A model generated the notes under the pieces. It was given only the letters and a program-made list of their open reading frames with translations, made no database searches and was not told the origin of the DNA. This document shows positions 15,395 to 22,420 of a stretch of DNA of 41,830 bases, one piece after another; position 1 is the first letter of the stretch; each line of letters begins with the position of its first letter. The stretch is from an uncultured Prevotella sp. (GTDB lineage Bacteria > Bacteroidota > Bacteroidia > Bacteroidales > Bacteroidaceae): positions 1 through 41,830 of the forward strand of contig UQTI01000018.1 of NCBI GenBank assembly GCA_900543975.1. Reading direction: 5' to 3'. Position numbers and translations under genes: made by a program.

Positions 15395-18130
15395 ATGGAC
15401 GACGAGATAAAAGACGGCGAGGAGTTGAACGCCAAGGACCTAAACGACGCGAATGAAGCCCCTGCCGACGGCAAGGGCGAGGAACATTCCGACTATAAGC
15501 CTGTGAACCGGTTTGACGCTTCGGCTGTGCACCACCTTAGCGGAATGTACCAGAACTGGTTCCTCGACTATGCCTCATACGTTATTCTGGAGCGTGCCGT
15601 CCCCCACATCGAGGACGGCCTGAAACCTGTGCAGCGACGTATCCTTCACTCCATGAAGCGTATGGACGACGGACGCTACAACAAGGTTGCCAACATTGTG
15701 GGACACACCATGCAGTTTCACCCTCACGGTGACGCTTCCATCGGCGATGCCCTCGTGCAGATGGGACAGAAGGATCTGGTCATCGACTGTCAGGGCAACT
15801 GGGGAAACATCCTCACCGGCGACCCTGCCGCTGCTCCACGATACATAGAGGCACGCCTGTCAAAGTTTGCGCTCGACGTGGTGTTTAACCCCAAGACCAC
15901 CGAGTGGCAACTCTCTTACGACGGACGCAACAAGGAGCCTATCACCCTGCCCGTGAAGTTTCCGTTGCTGCTCGCCCAGGGTGCCGAAGGCATTGCCGTG
16001 GGTCTGAGTTCGAAGATCCTGCCCCATAACCTCAACGACCTGTGCGACGCTGCCGTGAGCTACCTCAAGGGCCAGCCGTTCAACCTCTATCCCGACTTCC
16101 CGACGGGAGGAAGCATTGACGTGTGCAAGTATAACGACGGTCAGCGGGGCGGCATGCTCAAGGTGAGGGCCAAGATCGAGAAGCTCGACAACAAGACGCT
16201 TGCCATAAGGGAGATCCCGTTCAGCAAGACCACCGCCACGCTCATCGACTCTATTCTGCGTGCCATAGAGAAGGGCAAGATCAAGGCAAAGAAGGTGGAA
16301 GACAACACCGCCGCCAACGTGGAGATTCTGGTGCACCTCGCCCCCGGCGTGTCGTCAGACAAGACCATCGACGCCCTCTATGCCTTCTCCGACTGTGAGA
16401 TTAACCTGTCGCCCAACTGCTGCGTCATCCAGGACAACAAGCCATGCTTCCTGTCGGTGAGCGATGTGCTGCGTTACAACGTAGACAGCACCATGGGTCT
16501 CTTGCGCAAGGAGCTGCAGATCCGTCGTGGCGAGCTGCTTGAGCAACTGTTCTTCGCTTCGCTGGAGCGCATCTTCATAGAGGAGCGCATCTATAAGGAG
16601 CGCGGCTTCGAAAACGCCACCGACATGGATGTGGCTGTGGCGTTTGTCGACAAGAAGCTGGCACCATTCGCCAAGGACTTTGTGCGCGAGGTGACACGCG
16701 ACGACATCCTCCGACTGATGGAGATAAAGATGCAGCGCATTCTTAAGTTTAACAAGGACAAGGCCGACGAGCTGATGGCCAAGATCAAGGCCGAACTTAA
16801 GGATATCGACTACGATCTTGCCCACATGACCGACGTGACCATCGACTGGTTCAAGTTTATAAAGGACAAGTATGGCAAGCACCACCCGCGCCTCACCGAG
16901 ATAAAGAGTTTCGACACCATCGTCGCAACAACCGTGGTCGAGGCCAACGAGAAGCTCTACATCAACCGCCAGGAGGGATTCATCGGCACGGGTCTGAAGA
17001 AGGACGAGTTTGTGTGCAACTGCTCCGACATCGACGACATCATTGTGTTCTTCAAGGACGGCAAGTTTAAGGTCGTTAAGGTGGCCGACAAGATTTTCGT
17101 GGGCAAGAACGTGCTGTGGCTACAGGTCTACAACAAGAACGACAGGCGCACGACCTATAACGTGGTCTACCGCGACGGACAGAACGGACCCCACTATATC
17201 AAGCGCTTCAACGTGCCTACGGTGACGCGCGATCGCGAGTATGACATCACCCGTGGCGAGAAGGGATCACGCATAATGTATTTCACCGCCAACCCCAACG
17301 GCGAGGCAGAGATAATAAAGGTCATCCTTGAGGCTAACCCGCGCCTCAGGAAGGTCATCATAGAGAAAGACTTCTCGCTCGTGCCTATCAAGGGACGTGG
17401 TGCCAAGGGACAGCTCGTAACAAGAAACCCCGTTCATCGCATAGGACTGAAGAGCCACGGCCACTCTACGCTCGGCGGACGGGAGGTGTGGTTCGACCCC
17501 GATGTGAACCGCATCAACTATGACGAGCACGGACGTCTGCTCGGCGAGTTTAACGAGGACGACGCCATTCTGGTGGTGTTGGAGACGGGCGAGTTTTATA
17601 TCACCAACTTCGATGCCAACAACCACTATGAGGACAATATCCGCATAATAGAGAAATGGGAGCCTGAGAAGGCGTGGACTGCCGTGGTGGTAGATGCCGA
17701 CAACGGCGGCTTCTACTATCTGAAACGCTTCTGCATGGAGGCCACACAGCGCAAGCAGACGTTCCTTGGCGACAACCCGAAGAACCAGTTTGTGCTGCTC
17801 ACCGACACGCCGTTCCCGCGTCTTGAGGTGACCTTCGGCGGCAACGATGCCCACCGTGAGCCCATGGAGGTGGATGCTGAGGAGTTTATCGCCGTGAAGG
17901 GCTTCAAGGCCAAGGGCAAACGTCTCACCACCTTCGATGTGGAGAAGGTCACGGAGCTGGAGCCGCTGCGCTTCCCTGAACCTCCTGCCGACGACAACGA
18001 TAATGAGGAGGATGACGAGCCTGTGGATCTTGACCGCGATGCGGGAAAGAGCCAGCAGCAGGTCATTGACGAGATGACGGGACAGCTCAATCTCTTCACC
18101 GACGGCAACGGCGACAAGGTGCTGGAATGA
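15395..18130 (+). CDS. parC: DNA topoisomerase IV subunit A (ParC; GyrA/ParC family)
   Basis: This cytoplasmic type IIA topoisomerase subunit cuts and rejoins DNA, working with a ParE subunit not present here. The 911-residue product starts with an acidic tail (about 1-35) and then the breakage-reunion domain: DGLKPVQRRILHSM (about 74-87), the quinolone-region HPHGDASIGDALVQM (109-123) and AAPRYIEARL with catalytic Tyr150. The tower and coiled-coil region (about 370-500) and a beta-pinwheel-type C-terminal region (about 530-840) follow, then an acidic linker and tail. I choose ParC over GyrA because of the KPVQRR and GNWG sequences and because no GyrA box is evident; the split is not certain. 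Ala114 occupies the position of E. coli GyrA Ser83. The gene probably heads an operon with the two genes that follow. Confidence 0.93.
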   Translation: MDDEIKDGEELNAKDLNDANEAPADGKGEEHSDYKPVNRFDASAVHHLSGMYQNWFLDYASYVILERAVPHIEDGLKPVQRRILHSMKRMDDGRYNKVANIVGHTMQFHPHGDASIGDALVQMGQKDLVIDCQGNWGNILTGDPAAAPRYIEARLSKFALDVVFNPKTTEWQLSYDGRNKEPITLPVKFPLLLAQGAEGIAVGLSSKILPHNLNDLCDAAVSYLKGQPFNLYPDFPTGGSIDVCKYNDGQRGGMLKVRAKIEKLDNKTLAIREIPFSKTTATLIDSILRAIEKGKIKAKKVEDNTAANVEILVHLAPGVSSDKTIDALYAFSDCEINLSPNCCVIQDNKPCFLSVSDVLRYNVDSTMGLLRKELQIRRGELLEQLFFASLERIFIEERIYKERGFENATDMDVAVAFVDKKLAPFAKDFVREVTRDDILRLMEIKMQRILKFNKDKADELMAKIKAELKDIDYDLAHMTDVTIDWFKFIKDKYGKHHPRLTEIKSFDTIVATTVVEANEKLYINRQEGFIGTGLKKDEFVCNCSDIDDIIVFFKDGKFKVVKVADKIFVGKNVLWLQVYNKNDRRTTYNVVYRDGQNGPHYIKRFNVPTVTRDREYDITRGEKGSRIMYFTANPNGEAEIIKVILEANPRLRKVIIEKDFSLVPIKGRGAKGQLVTRNPVHRIGLKSHGHSTLGGREVWFDPDVNRINYDEHGRLLGEFNEDDAILVVLETGEFYITNFDANNHYEDNIRIIEKWEPEKAWTAVVVDADNGGFYYLKRFCMEATQRKQTFLGDNPKNQFVLLTDTPFPRLEVTFGGNDAHREPMEVDAEEFIAVKGFKAKGKRLTTFDVEKVTELEPLRFPEPPADDNDNEEDDEPVDLDRDAGKSQQQVIDEMTGQLNLFTDGNGDKVLE

Positions 18131-18179
18131 AAACCGTAGGGTGGAAACAATTTAACGAAAACGTCTTGTTTTGAGAATA

Positions 18180-19082
18180 ATGAACAGATTCAGAGAATGG
18201 CTGTTGCTCTTGTGCCTGGTGTCGGCTCTTGCTTCTTTTGCTCAGCAGGTGCCGACAGACAGCTGCTCGTCATCGGGTAGCTGCTCGCCATCGGGTAGCT
18301 GCTCGTCATCGGGCGATTGTTCTTCGTCGGACGACCGCTCGTCATCGGGCCGTCGCATCGTGACCAACGCGCAGATGATAGCCGTGGGCTCAACCAACAT
18401 CCTCGATACCTATCTCTCGCCAGAGAAATATCGAGGCACGGCGGTTGCCTATGAGTCGCAGACGGAACGACGAAAGAAGGGACGGCAGTGGTCGCAGCAG
18501 TTGGTCTATCACGGCGAACTGGCGTTTGGCCGCAACCGCGCCGACAACGCCAACGACATGGCCGGACTCTTCCGCTTCAGCTATGGCATGCACCGCCATT
18601 GGGCGCTCCTCGACAACCGTCTGGAGCTTAAGGCGGGTGCTATTGCCGACCTTAACATCGGCTTCCTTTACAACACGCGCAACGGCAACAACCCCGCACA
18701 GGCGCGTCTGTCGGTAGACCTCACGCCGTCGGCATCGGCGGCGTGGCGCTTCGCTGTTGGCCGCACGGTGTGCAAGGCTGTCTATGAGGTGGCGGTGCCG
18801 CTCGCTGGCGTGATGTTCTCGCCCAACTACGGACAGTCGTATTATGAGATTTTCTCCCGCGGCAACTACGACCACAACGTGGTGCCCACAACCGTAGGTT
18901 GCGCTCCTTCGCTGCGCCAGCTCCTCGCTCTCGACATCACCCTTGGCCGCACAGCTTTGCGCTTGGGCTATATGGGCGATGTGCGCCAGGCAGAGGTCAA
19001 CAACCTCAAGCAGCACACCTATAACCACATGTTTGTTCTTGGCATGGTGCGGCGCTTCACTATTTGCCGCATGCAGCCGTAA
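18180..19082 (+). CDS. DUF3316 family exported protein
   Basis: The product of about 300 residues starts at the ATG at 18180, giving a signal peptide (MNRFREWLLLLCLVSALASF followed by AQQ); an upstream TTG in frame is less likely. Residues about 28-58 are a low-complexity Cys/Ser/Gly repeat. The family part begins with TNILDTYLSPEKYRGTAVAY and has alternating beta-strands through to the end (RLGYMGDVRQAEVNNLKQHT, then NHMFVLGMVRRF), consistent with a small outer-membrane barrel or beta-rich periplasmic protein. DUF3316 is assigned from the LSPxxYxG opening and overall look. Function is unknown. It starts 49 bp after parC. Confidence 0.8.
   Translation: MNRFREWLLLLCLVSALASFAQQVPTDSCSSSGSCSPSGSCSSSGDCSSSDDRSSSGRRIVTNAQMIAVGSTNILDTYLSPEKYRGTAVAYESQTERRKKGRQWSQQLVYHGELAFGRNRADNANDMAGLFRFSYGMHRHWALLDNRLELKAGAIADLNIGFLYNTRNGNNPAQARLSVDLTPSASAAWRFAVGRTVCKAVYEVAVPLAGVMFSPNYGQSYYEIFSRGNYDHNVVPTTVGCAPSLRQLLALDITLGRTALRLGYMGDVRQAEVNNLKQHTYNHMFVLGMVRRFTICRMQP
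18261..18350 (+). repeat. In-frame 18-bp tandem repeat (five units)
   Basis: Units at 18261, 18279, 18297, 18315 and 18333 follow AGCTGCTCGTCATCGGGT; the first three are almost identical and the last two diverged. They encode a hexapeptide repeat of the type S-C-S-S-S-G. Copy-number change would keep the reading frame. Confidence 0.85.
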
Positions 19083-19103
19083 CCGTTTTTCAACTTCTCG
19101 TTG

Positions 19104-19169
19104 ATGACCTGTCCGTCATCAGCTTTATGACCTATCCATCATTATTTTTTTTCATGACCAATCCATCAT
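19104..19169. repeat. Three degenerate 16-bp repeats before the S41 protease gene
   Basis: ATGACCTGTCCGTCAT (19104-19119), ATGACCTATCCATCAT (19127-19142) and ATGACCAATCCATCAT (19154-19169) share 13 or more of 16 bases with starts 23 and 27 bp apart. The last copy supplies the preferred start codon of the protease gene, and the second would give an in-frame alternative start. Confidence 0.7.
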
Positions 19170-20212
19170 TCAAAAACATCTTACGACCTCTCTTCTGTCG
19201 TCTCACGTCAGCGCTGTTGCTCATGTCGCTAACCGCGTTGTCGCTCACCTCGTGTGTTGACGAGGACGAATATTCGAACACGGCGCGTGGCAACTTCGAG
19301 GCGCTGTGGAAGATGATGGATGAACATTATTGCTTCTTTGCGGAGAAGCAGCAGACCTTGGGTGTTGACTGGAACGAGGTGCACGCGCGTTATGCCGCGC
19401 AGGTTAATGACCTCATGACGGAGGACCAACTCTTTGAGGTGCTGGGCAACATGCTGGGTGAGCTGCGCGACGGACATGTCAACATGTATTCGGCGTGGGA
19501 TGTGGCGCGCAACTGGTCGTGGCATGAGGACTATCCTGCCAACGTGAGCGACACGTTGTTGCGTAGGTATCTCGGAACCGATTATCGCATCGCTGCCTCG
19601 CTGAAATATCGCATTCTCGACGACAACATCGGCTACATACGCTGTGCCTCGTTTGCCAGCGGTTTTGGCGAGGGCAACCTCGATGAGGTGATGCTGTATC
19701 TCGCCCCTTGCCGCGCACTTATAATAGATGTTCGCGACAACTCGGGTGGACTCGTGACCTCAGCGGAGCAGTTGGCTGCGCGGTTCACCAACGAGAAGCG
19801 TCTTGTGGGCTACATGCGTCACAAGACAGGACGGGGCCATGATGATTTCTCTGACCTTGAGGCACAATATCTCAAGCCTTCCAACGGCATGCGTTGGCAG
19901 AAGCGTGTGGCTGTGCTCACGAACAGGTCGGTCTACAGCGCGGCAAACGAGTTTGTGAAATATATGAAATGTTGCCTTGGCGTTGTGGTCGTGGGCGACA
20001 GTACGGGTGGTGGCGCAGGCATGCCGTTCTCCAGCGAGCTGCCCATAGGGTGGAGCGTCCGCTTCTCCGCATGCCCCATGTATGATGCCGATAAACAAAG
20101 TGTGGAGAACGGCATCGCTCCCTCTCTTCCCGCTGCTCTCTCCGATGCTGACGCCAAACGCGGACTCGACTCGATCATTGAAGCTGCGAGAAGAGCGGTG
20201 AAAGGGGAGTGA
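19154..20212 (+). CDS. S41 family (C-terminal processing type) serine protease lipoprotein
   Basis: I place the start at 19154 because it leaves a normal lipoprotein signal (lipobox LTSC, lipid Cys34) followed by VDEDE, an acidic stretch typical of lipoproteins exported to the cell surface. The product is about 352 residues. After an N-terminal helical domain (FEALWKMMDEHYCFFAEKQQ) come the S41 core sequences: LGELRDGHVNMYS, IDVRDNSGGLVTSAEQLAAR, and NRSVYSAANEF with nucleophile Ser262. No clear PDZ domain remains between them; a short segment of about 45 residues replaces it. The gene lies on the same strand as parC and DUF3316, which it follows by 71 bp. It may cut surface or periplasmic proteins; the substrate is unknown. 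Confidence 0.88.
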   Translation: MTNPSFKNILRPLFCRLTSALLLMSLTALSLTSCVDEDEYSNTARGNFEALWKMMDEHYCFFAEKQQTLGVDWNEVHARYAAQVNDLMTEDQLFEVLGNMLGELRDGHVNMYSAWDVARNWSWHEDYPANVSDTLLRRYLGTDYRIAASLKYRILDDNIGYIRCASFASGFGEGNLDEVMLYLAPCRALIIDVRDNSGGLVTSAEQLAARFTNEKRLVGYMRHKTGRGHDDFSDLEAQYLKPSNGMRWQKRVAVLTNRSVYSAANEFVKYMKCCLGVVVVGDSTGGGAGMPFSSELPIGWSVRFSACPMYDADKQSVENGIAPSLPAALSDADAKRGLDSIIEAARRAVKGE

Positions 20213-20254
20213 AAGATTCTTTTGATAAAACCGTTGAGGGGTTATAATAAGAGA

Positions 20255-20617
20255 TTATTGTTTTAGGAAATATTCTATTGCTTCCTGTAACGAATCCAAA
20301 TCGTTTTTCACAACGTCAAAAACAATGTCGCCATCAATGTCAAAATAGCCATGTGCGATGTGGTTCCTTATGCCTATAACATCTTTCCATGGTATTTCAG
20401 GGCGTTCTATTAAAAGCTTGGAATCGGTAAATTTGTCTATTTGTTTAACGCCTTCTCCTATCGCTTCTATAAGCATGCAGCTGGCGGCAAGATTTTTCAT
20501 GCCTTCAGGTGAACTATAATAATCGTCTGAAGAAAGGATGTTGGCATTCCAATCCTTTAATTGTTGTATTGCGTTCTCAATTTGCAAAAACAACCCTTTA
20601 ATTCTATTTGATAACAT
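20255..20617 (-). CDS. hepT: HepT-like HEPN ribonuclease toxin
   Basis: This 120-residue all-helical HEPN protein carries the R-x4-H-x-Y motif as RNHIAHGY (Arg84, His89, Tyr91). In studied pairs HepT is an RNase whose Tyr is AMPylated by MntA to block activity. Its first 14 bp overlap the end of the upstream mntA gene, so the two should be translated together. Codon use is AT-rich and plain compared with the GC-rich genes on both sides, which suggests acquisition by transfer. It ends 42 bp from the convergent S41 gene. Confidence 0.9.
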   Translation of the reverse strand: MLSNRIKGLFLQIENAIQQLKDWNANILSSDDYYSSPEGMKNLAASCMLIEAIGEGVKQIDKFTDSKLLIERPEIPWKDVIGIRNHIAHGYFDIDGDIVFDVVKNDLDSLQEAIEYFLKQ

Positions 20618-20900
20618 AGATGCTGTCTTTGTTTATTTCTTCAAGAAGATATGGGTTGATGTGTTTGTGTAACCTTATCACATCAACAGAGCATTGGAGA
20701 AGATTTTCAAGGAAACGTTTCAGACGTACAACCAGATAAGCTTTAGGTTCCATCTCAACACACACGTCAAGGTCGCTTCCTTCTTTTTGTTCATTTCGGG
20801 AAACGGATCCAAATATGCGCAGCGATTTTATTCCGAAAGTTTGCCTTAGCTCTTCCGCATGCGCAGCAATTTGCGATATGTATTCTTTTGTAGTTTTCAT
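20604..20900 (-). CDS. mntA: MntA-like minimal nucleotidyltransferase antitoxin
   Basis: The 98-residue product is a minimal nucleotidyltransferase with the signature G-S-x10-D-x-D as GSVSRNEQKEGSDLDV (Gly31, Ser32, Asp43, Asp45). The third acidic residue is probably Asp in SVDVIRL. By family knowledge it AMPylates and silences the HepT partner encoded immediately downstream. The gene is preceded by a candidate -7 element 18 bp before its ATG, and it diverges from the GH53 gene. Confidence 0.9.
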   Translation of the reverse strand: MKTTKEYISQIAAHAEELRQTFGIKSLRIFGSVSRNEQKEGSDLDVCVEMEPKAYLVVRLKRFLENLLQCSVDVIRLHKHINPYLLEEINKDSIYVIK

Positions 20901-20917
20901 ATAAAGCTTATTTCTTG

Positions 20918-20925
20918 CAAAAATA
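20918..20925 (-). promoter_or_regulatory. Candidate -7 element for mntA-hepT
   Basis: On the minus strand this reads TATTTTTG, a match to TAnnTTTG. It lies only 18 bp from the mntA start codon, giving a very short leader. No good -33 element is visible. Confidence 0.45.
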
Positions 20926-21030
20926 CAAAAACTTATTGATACCTAAGATATTCTGTTAATGATATTTTCTCAAATGTAACATTTCATGTTTTTTTTCTTC
21001 CACATGAGTGTCGTTTCCATTTTTTATTTG

Positions 21031-21038
21031 TATTTTTG
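21031..21038 (+). promoter_or_regulatory. Candidate -7 element for the GH53 gene
   Basis: TATTTTTG matches TAnnTTTG and lies about 75 bp before the GH53 ATG. The -33 region (around 21008-21012) has only a partial match. Confidence 0.45.
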
Positions 21039-21112
21039 CCAAACATGTATTGCTCTATCTGAACAGAACGAAGAAATATTCCAACTAAATAAATCAAAAA
21101 CCAATCAACTAT

Positions 21113-22168
21113 ATGAAAAAATCTTTAATCAAAATGATGATGCTGGCAGCATGCAGCATCTTCTCGCTCACCGCTTGTGGCGGCGACGACAACGGCGGCG
21201 GATCGTCAAAGGGAGATGACGGTGACAACCAGAAGCCTACAGAGACCGTGACCTTTGCCAAAGGTGCCGACATCAGTTGGGTGACGGAGATGGAGAAATC
21301 GGGAATGAAATTTTATAACGCCAACGGCAAGCAGACCGACTGCTTCGAGCTGATGAAGGAGTTGGGCATGAACGCAATACGTCTGCGCGTGTGGGTGAAC
21401 CCCACCGATGGCTATTGCAACAAGGCCGACGTGGTGGCGAAGGCGCTGCGTGCAAAGGCTCTGGGCCTGGAGCTGATGATCGACTTCCATTATTCTGACT
21501 CATGGGCTGACCCCGGTAAGCAGAACATTCCCAACGCATGGAAAAACTATAACCTCGCAAAGATGAAGACTGCCGTGGCTGACCACACCAAGGAGGTGCT
21601 TCAGGCGCTTAAGGACAAGGGCGTCGGTGTGCAGTGGGTGCAGATCGGCAACGAGACAACGTCGGGCATGCTGTGGCCCATGGGCGAGGCCAAGGGCAAC
21701 GATTTTGCCAACTATGTGAGCCTGAACAATGCCGGTTATGATGCTGCAAAGAGCGTCTATCCTGACGCACTCTGCATCGTGCACATTGACCGCGGACAGG
21801 AGCTTACGCACCTCACATGGATGTTTGACGGTCTGAAGAAGAACGGTGCCAAATGGGACGTGATAGGTCTCTCGCTCTATCCCACCGACTCGACATGGAA
21901 GAACGACACCGACAACTGCCTGGCTAACATGAGCACCCTCGCCATAACCTATGGCAAGAAGGTGATGCTCTGTGAGATTGGCATGCCGTGGGACTCGAAC
22001 AACGCTGCTGCCGTGACAAAGAAGATGGTCGACGGATGCATGAACATCAAGCAATGTCTTGGCGTGTTCTACTGGGAACCGGAGGCTTATAACGGTTGGA
22101 AAAGCTACTCGCTCGGCGCTTTCGACAAGAGCGGTAAACCCACAGCGGCGATGAATGCGTTTAAATGA
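21113..22168 (+). CDS. GH53 endo-beta-1,4-galactanase lipoprotein
   Basis: The 351-residue product belongs to glycoside hydrolase family 53, which cuts beta-1,4-galactan side chains of pectin inside the chain. It has a lipoprotein signal (lipobox LTAC, lipid Cys22) followed by a Gly/Asp-rich linker (about 23-45) that should place it on the outer cell surface. The (beta/alpha)8 catalytic domain has GADISWVTEME near its start, MNAIRLRVWVNP, then the acid/base in VQIGNETTSG (Glu181) and the nucleophile in MLCEIGMPW (Glu288). The domain is complete and no carbohydrate-binding module is attached. The GH2 enzyme 252 bp downstream could trim the released oligosaccharides to galactose. Confidence 0.93.
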   Translation: MKKSLIKMMMLAACSIFSLTACGGDDNGGGSSKGDDGDNQKPTETVTFAKGADISWVTEMEKSGMKFYNANGKQTDCFELMKELGMNAIRLRVWVNPTDGYCNKADVVAKALRAKALGLELMIDFHYSDSWADPGKQNIPNAWKNYNLAKMKTAVADHTKEVLQALKDKGVGVQWVQIGNETTSGMLWPMGEAKGNDFANYVSLNNAGYDAAKSVYPDALCIVHIDRGQELTHLTWMFDGLKKNGAKWDVIGLSLYPTDSTWKNDTDNCLANMSTLAITYGKKVMLCEIGMPWDSNNAAAVTKKMVDGCMNIKQCLGVFYWEPEAYNGWKSYSLGAFDKSGKPTAAMNAFK

Positions 22169-22203
22169 TTTTCTGAAACTTCGTAAAGATTAATATTTAC
22201 ATT

Positions 22204-22343
22204 GCGCTTCGCGCTCATGCTTTGTAAACATTAATTTCCATTAATGATTCATTAATTATCATTAATACGCGCTTCGCGCGCAAAATTGATGTTTAATTAA
22301 CGTTTAATTAATGGACATTAATGTTTAACCCTGCGCGAAGCGC
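22204..22343. repeat. Three GCGC-type mini-hairpins in an AT-rich gap
   Basis: GCGCTTCGCGC (22204-22214), CGCGCTTCGCGCG (22268-22280) and GCGCGAAGCGC (22333-22343) are perfect hairpins with 3-nt loops and 4-5-bp stems. They stand about 64-65 bp apart in a stretch otherwise made of ATTAAT/TTTAATTAA variants. The outer two are in opposite loop orientation (TTC versus GAA). The 252-bp gap between the GH53 and GH2 genes otherwise shows no gene. Confidence 0.75.
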
Positions 22344-22420
22344 CTAAGAATATGCAGCTTGCATGAATGTTTAACAAAGAGCTTTGCGCATTTTATACGC
22401 ATGGTTTTATGATTGAAAAA

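Noticed and set aside
18171..18179. TTG start for the DUF3316 gene
   Set aside because: The ATG at 18180, three codons later, gives a normal signal peptide; nothing supports the rarer start.
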